43,053 nt of DNA from an uncultured Planctomycetaceae bacterium (GTDB lineage: Bacteria > Planctomycetota > Planctomycetia > Pirellulales > UBA1268), in the NCBI GenBank assembly GCA_913052575.1, contig CAJXFK010000009.1, positions 1 through 43,053 of the forward strand. Reading direction: 5' to 3'. Positions 35,586-43,053 of the stretch are shown here, piece by piece (position 1 is the first letter of the stretch; each line of letters begins with the position of its first letter). The notes beneath the pieces were generated by a model. That model saw nothing but the letters and a program-made list of their open reading frames with translations, was not told where the DNA came from and did no database searches. The position numbers and the translations under genes are program-made.

Positions 35586-37274
35586 TCATGTGTCTCCAGC
35601 CGAACTTCGGCCTGTGAGAACATCGAATGCTCCGATGGCTGGGACAAGTAATGCAACGGTTGTGAATCCGTAAGCGACAGCAGTTACGAGAAGTACTTGG
35701 AGTGTATTGCCTTGTAGGAAACCTGTAATCCCAACGAAAGTGAGCGCTGGCAAGATAGCAGATGCCCAGCCGATTGCAGGGGAGGGATTGCGAGCTGACA
35801 ACGCTGCGTAGAGCCCAATGCCACCACCAACAATAACTGCGAGAAATGGAGCGAGTTGTAATTCGAAACTCGAACCGAATGCAACCATGATTCGCATTGC
35901 CGTGGCGACCCCGATAAAAAGGAAAGCGATTGTTCCTAAGCCAATGCCGATTGCCCGTCGGGATGAGGGGTAGGAAAGACCAATATGAATTCCCAAAACA
36001 GCGGCGAAAAACAAGAGGATTCCAGTGCCGATGAGGAGATAGATACCATTTTCAACAGAGGCAATTCCGCTTGCTATCAGAGCGACACAAAGAAGTAGCG
36101 GTAGAACGACAACTTCACGAGCAACAGCAATGGCCCCGAACAGCTTCCCCCAAATAAACTCTTTTGGTTCAAGGTCACTCACAAGCAAAAGGTCGAGAGA
36201 GCCACGATCTCGTTCAGTGGTAATGCTGGATACTGCAAGTGCTGTAACGGCAAGCAGGCTCGCCAAGGCCATCGGAATGACTGCAACTGCTACAGCAAAT
36301 CGATCTGGATTTTCAGCACGAGCTTCAGACACAATACCAGCGACTGCTGCAGTAAAGAGAAGGAGCCAGGCTACTCTGACAATAACAATTGTGCGGCCAT
36401 ATGCATTGGTGCATATTTCGCGCCACAATATAGGGTTTCGCCAGATGTATCTTGCTGGACGGCTTTGTGCCGAGGCGGTGGTTCCTTGGGCTTGGGCGGC
36501 TCGACGGGCATCACGGGCCATGTTCCATGTTCTTACGCGTTGAATGGCGACTACATTCGTCACTAGAATAAGAATCCCGCAGAGGCTGAGGAATGACCCT
36601 AAATTTCCTCCCGCAGGAGAGAGTGCTGCAAACATAGCGCGTGCTGGTGAAAGCTGTTCCCCAACAGCAGGCCCAAACCAGCTTGTGGCGGCCTCACCAA
36701 TGACAACCCATGCGACCAAAGCAAAAGCGGTGATTGCCACAGCTTGAAATGTAGTGTCTTTCCAAAAGGCAACAGTTGTTGCGATACTTGCTGCAGAGAG
36801 CGCAGCAGCGGCTGTGACAATAAAGAGTCTTCCAAGCTGGATGCCAGTAACACCACCAAAGAGTGAGGCAATTCCAAAGACTGGAATTGCGGAGAGTAGC
36901 ATTAAAATAACTCGGAGGAGGCTTGCTGCGAGTTTTCCGAGTACAAGTTCTCGCTCACTCAGCCGGCTGAGAAGTAATAGTTCAAGGGTCCGACGATCCT
37001 TTTCCACGCTCACTGCTACGGCTGCAGTCATAGCGGCCGCAAGAACAGCAAGAGAAAGTTGAAGAGGAGCAAGCGTTCTCAGCAGTGTCGCACCAAATCG
37101 GGCGGTATCACCGGGTGACGTAACGGCTTGGGTGCCTGTAAGAACGAGCCAACAGGTTGCAATAATTGCGAGAAGGCTACCAGCGTACACTGCACGACCG
37201 ATGAAAAGCCCTTTTGATTTTGGTGCAAAACGCACTTCTCTTTCAAAAACGGCTCCCAGTAGCATGTGCTTCAT
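35586..37274 (-). CDS. ABC-2 type transporter permease, two halves fused
   Basis: 562-aa polytopic membrane protein with about twelve hydrophobic segments. Two similar cytoplasmic blocks, VEKDRRTLELLLLSRLSERE (about 90-110) and ITTERDRGSLDLLLVSDLEP (about 350-370), each followed by a GKL segment, mark an internal duplication: two ABC-2 permease halves in one chain. Such blocks mark the coupling helix region of the ABC-2 family (gliding/NosY-type). No ATP-binding subunit lies next to it here. The substrate is unknown. It is preceded on the same strand by a small exported protein gene at 129 bp. Confidence 0.85.
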   Translation of the reverse strand: MKHMLLGAVFEREVRFAPKSKGLFIGRAVYAGSLLAIIATCWLVLTGTQAVTSPGDTARFGATLLRTLAPLQLSLAVLAAAMTAAVAVSVEKDRRTLELLLLSRLSERELVLGKLAASLLRVILMLLSAIPVFGIASLFGGVTGIQLGRLFIVTAAAALSAASIATTVAFWKDTTFQAVAITAFALVAWVVIGEAATSWFGPAVGEQLSPARAMFAALSPAGGNLGSFLSLCGILILVTNVVAIQRVRTWNMARDARRAAQAQGTTASAQSRPARYIWRNPILWREICTNAYGRTIVIVRVAWLLLFTAAVAGIVSEARAENPDRFAVAVAVIPMALASLLAVTALAVSSITTERDRGSLDLLLVSDLEPKEFIWGKLFGAIAVAREVVVLPLLLCVALIASGIASVENGIYLLIGTGILLFFAAVLGIHIGLSYPSSRRAIGIGLGTIAFLFIGVATAMRIMVAFGSSFELQLAPFLAVIVGGGIGLYAALSARNPSPAIGWASAILPALTFVGITGFLQGNTLQVLLVTAVAYGFTTVALLVPAIGAFDVLTGRSSAGDT

Positions 37275-37403
37275 CCCTCTGTTTCAGTCGAACGGACTTC
37301 ACAGAATCTATCAGATGCTGTGCCGGCAGGAAATTTTGCTGAATCCTACGGGCTTTACTTCCTTGTTCATGGTGTTGTCAGAGAAGTTGGAAGCGTGATT
37401 CCG

Positions 37404-37832
37404 TTACCGTTTGCGCCAGCGAACCCGGCGAGTTCGTGAGGGGGGAGGTGTTTGAATTCTTTCTGGTGCAGGAGCAGGGCGGAGGCTGTCGTCGTACGCT
37501 GGATCTGTTGTGTTGACCGGCATCGATCGGATGGTGATGCGACCGTTACCCACAGGAACTCCGGCCGGGGCTTGGTAAGCGGCTCGTCGTTGGGCTCGTA
37601 ACCGGTCACTTCGCAGGGGAATGCCAGGATAGGCCTCAATCGGTGTTTCAAGGCTTGGCAGCGGAACCCGACTTCCGTCACCAAAAAAAGTAAACATTTC
37701 GATGGCCTTTGCAGGACGTGGGCAACTTGTCATGGCAACGGCTACGATAGCCATGACCACAAGCCATTGCAGGCCATAACCGGTAGTTCTGTGTGGAAGG
37801 CCGAGGAATACATTTGATGGAGAGCGTCGCAT
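37404..37832 (-). CDS. Small exported proline/arginine-rich protein, hypothetical
   Basis: 142 aa from ATG 37832; a frame 38 codons longer exists but adds a non-typical N-terminus. LQWLVVMAIVAVAMTS is a hydrophobic signal or anchor followed by a Cys. The mature part has FFGDGSRVPLPSLETPIEAY and a basic tail rich in Pro and Arg ending RTRRVRWRKR. No family is recognised. Divergent from the polytopic membrane protein gene at 37986. Confidence 0.6.
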   Translation of the reverse strand: MRRSPSNVFLGLPHRTTGYGLQWLVVMAIVAVAMTSCPRPAKAIEMFTFFGDGSRVPLPSLETPIEAYPGIPLRSDRLRAQRRAAYQAPAGVPVGNGRITIRSMPVNTTDPAYDDSLRPAPAPERIQTPPPSRTRRVRWRKR

Positions 37833-37985
37833 GTGTTGTCTCATAAGGTGATTCAGGTGCTCGCAAAAAAGAACACTCTCTTTATTATGACTTCGTTCTC
37901 CATTCATGGCTTTAAAAAGCATATAAAATAAGTACGTCAGAATCATAATAATCGGATCGACCAGAAAGGTCAGCCAACGCGCTCC

Positions 37986-38996
37986 ATGCTTACCGAAGTT
38001 TTTCTACCTCCACGGCTTGAGATGTTCTTTGATAATGGGCAGATACTTCCCTTTATATCGAGTGCGGTGGCACTTGTGTTTGTGGTTCTGTCGTGCTGTG
38101 CTGCATGGTTTTCTCGTGGTTCGACGGCAGTGCCTGCTGCCTTGTGGAGTGCGACTGCAGCTTTTATCTTTGCCTTAAGCATGTTACAGCAGGCAACCGA
38201 GCAACTCGATATCGCACCAATGGCGATACATCGTGTTGTGGTCGCAGCCTTGTCGGTATGCCCGACGATGTCTCTCTTGGGAGCAAAAAGGCCCCAGCAT
38301 GGAGTGTGGCAGTTTATTGTTGCGGCACTCGCTGCAGTGCTCGCGCTGCCTACGGCATCCGCAGTGCTGATTCGTCCGGGTGGCCTTCCCGATCTTCATA
38401 TACTGGGAAGATTTTTTTTACCGATTCTCATTATGGTTGGGTGGATGAACTTTGTAGGAACCGGTCGTTGGATTGCCGCTACGTTGATCGCAGTTGGACA
38501 CATCGTGTTGATCTGGCCTCTTTTGCCGGGAAATCTGCTAGAGACAGCCTTGCCGCAGGCTGGTTTGGATCTTACGGCAATTGTCTGCATGACGGCCGGT
38601 GGTGGTCTTGCATTCATTCAAACAGTTCTTGCAATGTCCAGAAGGCGGGTCGCTCAGGCTGTTCCGCATGGCGCATCTCAAGAAAATGCAGTGTTTGTGT
38701 CTCGAGTAAATAACTGTTTTATTCCGCTTCGGGAAACACTTGGGGCAGCGTGGACGCTCCGCTTGATTGAGCGTTTTGAAGTATTGGCTACCCGGCGTGG
38801 CTGGCCGCTTCGACTCACATTGAAAGGTGCTGAGTTCACGAATAAGGGTGTTGACCGTACGAACAGTGTGGGCGCTCAGGACTGGCAGGCTGATGCTGCT
38901 CGTGCCCTGGAAGCCTTGCTTCGGCGATTTGTTTCAACAGGCTGGCTCAAACGCCATGGCTGGGAACGTTCTTCTCAAAGGGTGGAAATGACATGA
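37986..38996 (+). CDS. Polytopic membrane protein with cytosolic C-terminal domain, hypothetical
   Basis: 336 aa from ATG 37986. About seven hydrophobic segments are visible between residues 18 and 218, e.g. FISSAVALVFVVLSCCAAWF and FLPILIMVGWMNFVGT. A soluble, basic C-terminal domain (about 225-336) follows, with CFIPLRETLGAAWTLRLIER and RRFVSTGWLKRHGWERSSQ. I do not recognise the family. It precedes the DUF3467 gene and the GAF-HlyD operon by about 150 bp on the same strand, so a link is possible but not shown. Confidence 0.72.
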   Translation: MLTEVFLPPRLEMFFDNGQILPFISSAVALVFVVLSCCAAWFSRGSTAVPAALWSATAAFIFALSMLQQATEQLDIAPMAIHRVVVAALSVCPTMSLLGAKRPQHGVWQFIVAALAAVLALPTASAVLIRPGGLPDLHILGRFFLPILIMVGWMNFVGTGRWIAATLIAVGHIVLIWPLLPGNLLETALPQAGLDLTAIVCMTAGGGLAFIQTVLAMSRRRVAQAVPHGASQENAVFVSRVNNCFIPLRETLGAAWTLRLIERFEVLATRRGWPLRLTLKGAEFTNKGVDRTNSVGAQDWQADAARALEALLRRFVSTGWLKRHGWERSSQRVEMT

Positions 38997-39149
38997 AAAT
39001 GCTAATTCAAACCTCCCGGTAGCCCCCGAATCAGAAGGGGAGTAAACTTTTTGCGGTCGGGAACGTACAGAATATGTCGCCTCGACACAGTATTGTTTTC
39101 ACGCGGTTGTCTCGTGCATCCGCAATCTGAATACCAGGGAGTTACGTTG

Positions 39150-39473
39150 ATGTCTGAAGCAAGCAAAGAAGCACCGCGTTCTGCACCAGAACCTGTCCCA
39201 GTTGATGAGACTAGTATTGCAGCAACATACGCGAATTTCTGCCGTGTCACCGGCACCCCGGAAGAACTAATTGTTGACTTCGGTCTTAATAAACAGGTTG
39301 TTGGGAATGCTCCTGATACAATCCAACTCAATCAGAGAATCATCGTAAACTTTTTTACGGCGAAGCGTCTTGCAGGTGCCCTTATGATGGCTGTTCAGCG
39401 TCACGAACAGGCCTTTGGTGTTCTTGAAACTGATGTTCAAAAACGCGTTGTTGCACCGCCGAAAAAAGCTTGA
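39150..39473 (+). CDS. DUF3467-family small protein
   Basis: 107 aa from ATG 39150, which has CAGGGAG about 9 nt upstream; the frame opens 33 codons earlier but without support. YANFCRVTGTPEELIVDFGL and INFFTAKRLAGAL-like segments (residues 28-75) match the DUF3467 pattern, a small protein family found in many bacteria including planctomycetes. Role unknown; family members are small beta-rich cytosolic proteins. The GAF-HlyD gene follows about 100 bp downstream, separated by overlapping hairpins. Confidence 0.82.
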   Translation: MSEASKEAPRSAPEPVPVDETSIAATYANFCRVTGTPEELIVDFGLNKQVVGNAPDTIQLNQRIIVNFFTAKRLAGALMMAVQRHEQAFGVLETDVQKRVVAPPKKA

Positions 39474-39512
39474 TCCGGCCTCTGTAATCGTGCAATAAAT
39501 AATTGATCAGCC

Positions 39513-39568
39513 GGCATCAGTGTTCAATATAAGAGTAAAGAACACTGATGCCGTGTTCGCATTTTTTT
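39513..39568 (+). promoter_or_regulatory. Overlapping hairpins, attenuator-like, before the GAF-HlyD gene
   Basis: GGCATCAGTGTTC (39513-39525) pairs perfectly with GAACACTGATGCC (39540-39552). The first six bases of the second arm, GAACAC (39540-39545), can instead pair with GTGTTC (39553-39558), and that smaller hairpin is followed after GCA by seven Ts (39562-39568), like an intrinsic terminator. The two folds exclude each other. This is the layout of an antiterminator/terminator pair between the DUF3467 and GAF-HlyD genes. The simpler reading is a weak terminator for DUF3467. Confidence 0.5.
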
Positions 39569-39576
39569 GAGAAAGC

Positions 39577-41673
39577 TTGAGCAGTATGAGCACTGTCGAT
39601 CCACGGTCAGTTGAAGAGGCCCGACAGCAGATTCGTGCGCTTATTAGTGAAATTGAAGAACTTTCAAAAACGGATACCGAGGAAGCAGAGTTTTTCCTAG
39701 GGCTTCTTGAACGCGTGATAGCGGCAATGGGGGCCGTGGCTGGTCTTGTCTGGCTGACCGGAAAAGAGGGTCGTGTTGAACCAGTTGCGCATTTAAAAAT
39801 GCAAGACACTGGCCTTTCAGACAATGAGGACGTTCAGTCGGCCCATAGCGGAATGGTGCACGCACTAATGAGTTCTCCTTCGGGGCTTTTAATACCACCA
39901 CAGGCAGCGCTCACATCACCAGATGGCAAGCCAAGTGGTGCAAACCCATCAAGTCTCCTCGTAATTGGTGCGCCGATTGATCGTGGTGAAGACCGGCAAG
40001 GTCTCATTGAAATATTTCACCAGCCGAATCAATCTGATGTTGAGCGCGGTTACCTTAAATTCTTACAGCAGGTTGCAGTTGTCGCGGGTGCGTATCTGGA
40101 AAAAAAACAGATAAAAACACTCGACACGCAGCAATCAGCGCTTGAGCAGGTAGACCGATTTAGCCGTGCGCTGCACGAGTCGCTTGACCCGGTTGCGACA
40201 GCTTTTGTTCTAGCAAATGAAGCTCGGCGCATTATCGGGTGCGATCGTGTCAGTATTCTTGTCAAAAAGCGTCGAAAATTGCGTCTCGAGGCGGTGAGTG
40301 GACAAGAGTCAATCGAACGTCGTGCTTCTGCAGTGCGTGCGATTGAATCGCTTGCCCGAGTTGTAGCAAGGGCTCGTGACCCATTATGGCATCCGGACGC
40401 TGAGCAGGAATTGCCACCTCAGATCGAAGAAGAACTCGAAAACTATATCGATGAGTCGCACTCGACGGCCATGGCTATTTTGCCGCTTGAAAAACCAAGG
40501 CTCACACCAGTAGTCAAGCCTGGTGGGGTTGATGCAGTTGCTGTGGCTAAGGCTGAGTCACCTCCCAAAGAGCCGCCAGACCCAATTGGTGTGCTGGTCG
40601 TTGAGTGGTTTTCGTCCACAACATTTGAAGGTGGCAAGAGAGCTCGTGTGGAACTTGTTGCTGAGCATGGACGAGTTGCACTTTCCAACGCCATTGATCA
40701 CACGACAATGCCTCTCCATTGGCTGACCAGTCTGCTCAGTAAATCGAAGGCTCTTACAACCGCCCGGAACCTCCCGAAAACAGTTCTGGCTGTTGCGGCC
40801 CTGATTGCCTTTATTGCTGCCCTCACGCTTGTTCGAGTGGACTTGCGGCTCGAAGGAAAAGGCACGCTTGAACCGGTTCACAGGCGGGATGTATTTGCTG
40901 ACATTGAGGGTGTTGTTGAGCAGGTTGAGGCCAATCTCAAGCACGGAGCTGAGGTGCAGGAGGGCGAGTTACTTGCACAACTGCGAAATACAGACCTTGA
41001 AGTGGCGATGACAGATATTCTTGGTCGAAAGGCATCAAGCGAAGAGCAACTGGTCGCAACCCGGCGCTCCCTCCTTGAAGACAAAGGTCTGTCGAACGAT
41101 GAGAAAAACCGTATGGCGGGCCGTGCAGCGCAGTTGCGGCGAGAGATTGAAAGTCTTGAACAGCAGCAACGACTGTATGAACATAAAAAAACAGATCTGG
41201 AAGTCCGTAGCCCAATTGGGGGCGTGATTGTGACATGGCAGGTCCGAGATCGTTTGCTTTTTCGTCCGGTCGAACGAGGCCAGGCGCTCATGAGCATTGC
41301 CGACAAGACAGGTGAATGGGAACTTGAGATTCATATGGCTGATGACCGGCTAGGCCATATCAACAAAGCGCTTTCACGGGCGAAACAAAACGATCAAAAG
41401 TTAGAGGTCGATTACATCCTCGCAACCGATCCGGGGACGCGTCATTACGGCGTTGTCGAAGAAATACACGAGCAGGCAGAAGTTCGGGGAGAACAGGGGA
41501 ATACGGTTCTTGTCCGTATTACGATTGATCCTACACGACATGAAAAAGAAGAGCTTGGTGCTGGAGCTACGGTGACAGCACGGGTGAACTGCGGTGAGCA
41601 CGCGTTGGGATATGTTTGGTTTATGGACGTTATGGCGTTTTTTCAGACGCAGATTTTTTTCCGGCTCTGGTAA
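39577..41673 (+). CDS. GAF-domain / HlyD-type membrane fusion protein
   Basis: Unusual fusion of 698 aa, from TTG 39577 (or ATG 39586). Cytosolic part: a predicted helix, a first GAF-like domain (about 35-175), and a second (about 200-375) with ALHESLDPVATAFVLANEAR, the typical GAF helix-strand start. A single membrane span follows at about 401-419 (VLAVAALIAFIAALTLVRV). Then come HlyD-type elements: a lipoyl/biotinyl half (ADIEGVVEQVEANLKHGAEV), a coiled-coil hairpin (about 478-545), the second lipoyl half (VRSPIGGVIVTWQVRDRLLF) and a beta-barrel end. The layout puts a cytoplasmic ligand sensor on a periplasmic adaptor. The next gene, 31 bp on, encodes a second HlyD-type adaptor. The ligand is unknown. 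Confidence 0.9.
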   Translation: MSSMSTVDPRSVEEARQQIRALISEIEELSKTDTEEAEFFLGLLERVIAAMGAVAGLVWLTGKEGRVEPVAHLKMQDTGLSDNEDVQSAHSGMVHALMSSPSGLLIPPQAALTSPDGKPSGANPSSLLVIGAPIDRGEDRQGLIEIFHQPNQSDVERGYLKFLQQVAVVAGAYLEKKQIKTLDTQQSALEQVDRFSRALHESLDPVATAFVLANEARRIIGCDRVSILVKKRRKLRLEAVSGQESIERRASAVRAIESLARVVARARDPLWHPDAEQELPPQIEEELENYIDESHSTAMAILPLEKPRLTPVVKPGGVDAVAVAKAESPPKEPPDPIGVLVVEWFSSTTFEGGKRARVELVAEHGRVALSNAIDHTTMPLHWLTSLLSKSKALTTARNLPKTVLAVAALIAFIAALTLVRVDLRLEGKGTLEPVHRRDVFADIEGVVEQVEANLKHGAEVQEGELLAQLRNTDLEVAMTDILGRKASSEEQLVATRRSLLEDKGLSNDEKNRMAGRAAQLRREIESLEQQQRLYEHKKTDLEVRSPIGGVIVTWQVRDRLLFRPVERGQALMSIADKTGEWELEIHMADDRLGHINKALSRAKQNDQKLEVDYILATDPGTRHYGVVEEIHEQAEVRGEQGNTVLVRITIDPTRHEKEELGAGATVTARVNCGEHALGYVWFMDVMAFFQTQIFFRLW

Positions 41674-41704
41674 AGGGAAGCACTCGATACATCAGGTGGA
41701 TATT

Positions 41705-42649
41705 ATGAGATTTATTGTTGGAGCTTTGTGTTGCGTTTCGTTGCTAAGGGTTGATTCTCTTGCAGTAGAGACGCCACAAGAGCCAGTTTTGAACCGATGT
41801 CTTGTATCGGTGGTTGAAGAAGCTCGTATACCAGCTCGGGAGGCGGGTGTATTGTTGGAGCTATCTGTAAAAGAGGGCGATGTCGTCAGCCGCGGGGGTG
41901 CGATTGCTCGAATTGACGATTCTCAGCCGCGTTTCGAGAAACAGAAGGCATCGGCTGAACATGATCAAGCCATAGCCAAAGCGAGCAGTGATGTCGATGT
42001 TCGATATTCTATCGCTGCTGAAAAAGTTGCTGAGGTAGAAGTTGAAAAAGCAGTGGCTTCAAATCGAAGGATACCAGGTAGTGTGACCGAGGTAGAGTTA
42101 GCCAGGCTACAATTAAATCAAAAGAAGAGTGAACTTCAGATTGAACAGGCTCAACTTGAGCGGCAACTCTCGTCGCTTGATGCGGGCTCAAAAGAGGTTG
42201 AGGTTCTTGCTGCTGAAAACCGTATCCAACGACGTCAGATTGCATCACCCATTGATGGCATGATTGTGCAGGTCTATCCACATCTGGGTGAATGGATGCA
42301 GCCCGGAGATCCGCTGGCAAGAGTTGTGCGAACTGACAAGCTTCGGGTTGAGGGATATGTCGATTCGTCGAAGTATGAGCCTCAAAGTGTGCATAATCGT
42401 CCGGTAACTGTGTCGGTCATGTTTGCAGATGAACGCAACGAATCATTCAAAGGCAGGATTGTTTTTGTGAGTCCACTGGTAGAACCAGGTGGTGACTTTC
42501 GTGTATGGGCAGAGGTCGAGAATCGTCAGGCAAAAGATTCTGTTGAGTGGTTGTTGCGGGCTGGTCAGACAGCAACAATGACGATCCATTCCCAACAGCC
42601 ACCATTGCCGCCTGTTCATCGAACAGTAACCACGGCAGATGCTGAGTGA
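41705..42649 (+). CDS. Secreted HlyD/RND-type periplasmic adaptor
   Basis: 314 aa from ATG 41705, chosen because it gives a signal peptide (MRFIVGALCCVSLLRVDSLA) and an AGGTGG ribosome site; the frame extends upstream into the previous gene. The first lipoyl half (ARIPAREAGVLLELSVKEGD) is followed by a long coiled coil (about 75-165), then the second lipoyl half (IASPIDGMIVQVYPHLGEWM) and a beta-barrel (LRVEGYVDSSKYEPQSV). It is the second adaptor of an operon with the GAF-HlyD gene before and the PqqD/M50-like gene 10 bp after. Probably bridges inner-membrane parts to an outer channel, which is not in the window. Confidence 0.9.
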   Translation: MRFIVGALCCVSLLRVDSLAVETPQEPVLNRCLVSVVEEARIPAREAGVLLELSVKEGDVVSRGGAIARIDDSQPRFEKQKASAEHDQAIAKASSDVDVRYSIAAEKVAEVEVEKAVASNRRIPGSVTEVELARLQLNQKKSELQIEQAQLERQLSSLDAGSKEVEVLAAENRIQRRQIASPIDGMIVQVYPHLGEWMQPGDPLARVVRTDKLRVEGYVDSSKYEPQSVHNRPVTVSVMFADERNESFKGRIVFVSPLVEPGGDFRVWAEVENRQAKDSVEWLLRAGQTATMTIHSQQPPLPPVHRTVTTADAE

Positions 42650-42658
42650 GGTGAACCT

Positions 42659-43053
42659 ATGGCAATGGCCGAAGCCTTCCGCTCGAGTACGTCGAGACCT
42701 GTGGGTCTGCGATACCGAGGTGATTTGGTAACAAATCGTCAGGTCTACCAGGGACAGGCATGGTACGTCGTGAAAGACCCTATCGGCCTGTCCTATTACC
42801 GGTTTCGTCCCGAAGAATATGCGCTTCTTCAAATGCTTGATGGTGAAGCGAGCCTTGAAGATCTCAAGGACAATTTTGAGGCGCGTTTCCCTCCACGTCG
42901 AATTACGGTGGACGAGGTTTCGAGGTTTGTTTCCACACTTCATCGCAGTGGTCTTGTCATTGGTGACAGGCCGGGGCAAGGGCCACAACTTAATGAACGG
43001 CGACGGCAGCGGGGTTGGTCAGAGAGGAAAAACTGGCTTCGGGGCATCATGTG
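42659..43053 (+). CDS. N-terminal part of a PqqD-like / M50-type peptidase protein (runs off the window end)
   Basis: The frame from ATG 42659 is open to the window end (131 codons). GAGGTGA about 6 nt upstream supports the start. Its N-terminus, with YYRFRPEEYALLQMLDGEAS, then LEDLKDNFEARFP and VSRFVSTLHRSGLVI, is a PqqD-like winged-helix domain. In planctomycetes this domain often precedes an M50/site-2-type membrane peptidase (YydH-like) in genes beside GAF-HlyD and HlyD genes. The peptidase part would lie outside the window, so its presence is inference. The gene is 10 bp behind the HlyD gene, within the same operon. Confidence 0.75.
   Translation, partial: MAMAEAFRSSTSRPVGLRYRGDLVTNRQVYQGQAWYVVKDPIGLSYYRFRPEEYALLQMLDGEASLEDLKDNFEARFPPRRITVDEVSRFVSTLHRSGLVIGDRPGQGPQLNERRRQRGWSERKNWLRGIM

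Noticed and set aside
38093-38713. 206-codon open frame inside the polytopic membrane protein gene
   Set aside because: Same strand, shifted frame, cysteine- and serine-rich; the membrane protein frame has hydrophobic segments and an upstream start, so this is a shadow.
1-43053. tRNA, rRNA, CRISPR array, insertion sequence or prophage
   Set aside because: I saw no tRNA T-loop signature, no regularly spaced repeats, no transposase or integrase frame and no terminal inverted repeats. A tRNA or RNA-family scan would be needed to rule out small RNAs.

Overview
The window reads as a chromosomal segment of a planctomycete, most likely of the Pirellulales/Rhodopirellula type, with moderate GC. This is an inference from the gene families: a very long SecA (1180 aa), a DUF3467 protein, a GAF-HlyD fusion next to a PqqD-like/M50-type gene, several PQQ, TPR and sulfotransferase proteins typical of that phylum, a sialate O-acetylesterase, and FlhA/FliA/FlgM flagellar genes in a genome that also encodes Kdo transferase (WaaA, lipid A). 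I see no rRNA, tRNA, CRISPR array, complete insertion sequence or prophage. The window looks like stable backbone with small accessory blocks.

Layout. 1-5.6 kb (minus strand): metK (partial), waaA and secA. 6.1-7.7 kb: secreted sialate O-acetylesterase, flanked by long gene-poor gaps; the gap at 7.7-8.6 kb may hold a decayed coding sequence. 8.6-13.2 kb: PhnP-like metallo-beta-lactamase-fold hydrolase, nucleoside hydrolase, trpD and an HtrA-type protease. 13.3-15.7 kb (minus): DksA/TraR zinc-finger protein, YjbQ protein and a secreted PQQ beta-propeller protein. 15.7-19.6 kb (minus): iron-type alcohol dehydrogenase, LuxC/EhpG-like aldehyde dehydrogenase and LuxE/EhpF-like adenylating enzyme, together a plausible acid-to-aldehyde-to-alcohol module. 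19.7-26.1 kb: two divergent unknown genes, a SNF2-type helicase, mnmG and a GT4 glycosyltransferase. 26.2-27.9 kb (minus): TerC-family membrane protein and a small unknown protein. 28.0-31.7 kb (plus): flhA, fliA, flgM, closed by a strong intrinsic terminator. 31.9-38.0 kb: fur, sulfotransferase, thioredoxin-like lipoprotein, TPR lipoprotein, a fused ABC-2 type permease and a proline/arginine-rich exported protein. 38.0-43.05 kb (plus): polytopic membrane protein, DUF3467 protein, GAF-TM-HlyD fusion, secreted HlyD-type adaptor and the start of a PqqD-like/M50-type protein running off the window.

The two most interesting systems are the three-gene carboxylate-reduction cluster, whose substrate is unknown, and the GAF-HlyD/HlyD/PqqD-M50 operon. 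The second is preceded by overlapping hairpins that look like an attenuator. The fliA leader, with competing Shine-Dalgarno and anti-Shine-Dalgarno elements, and the 16-bp tandem repeats upstream of fur and secA are smaller regulatory leads.
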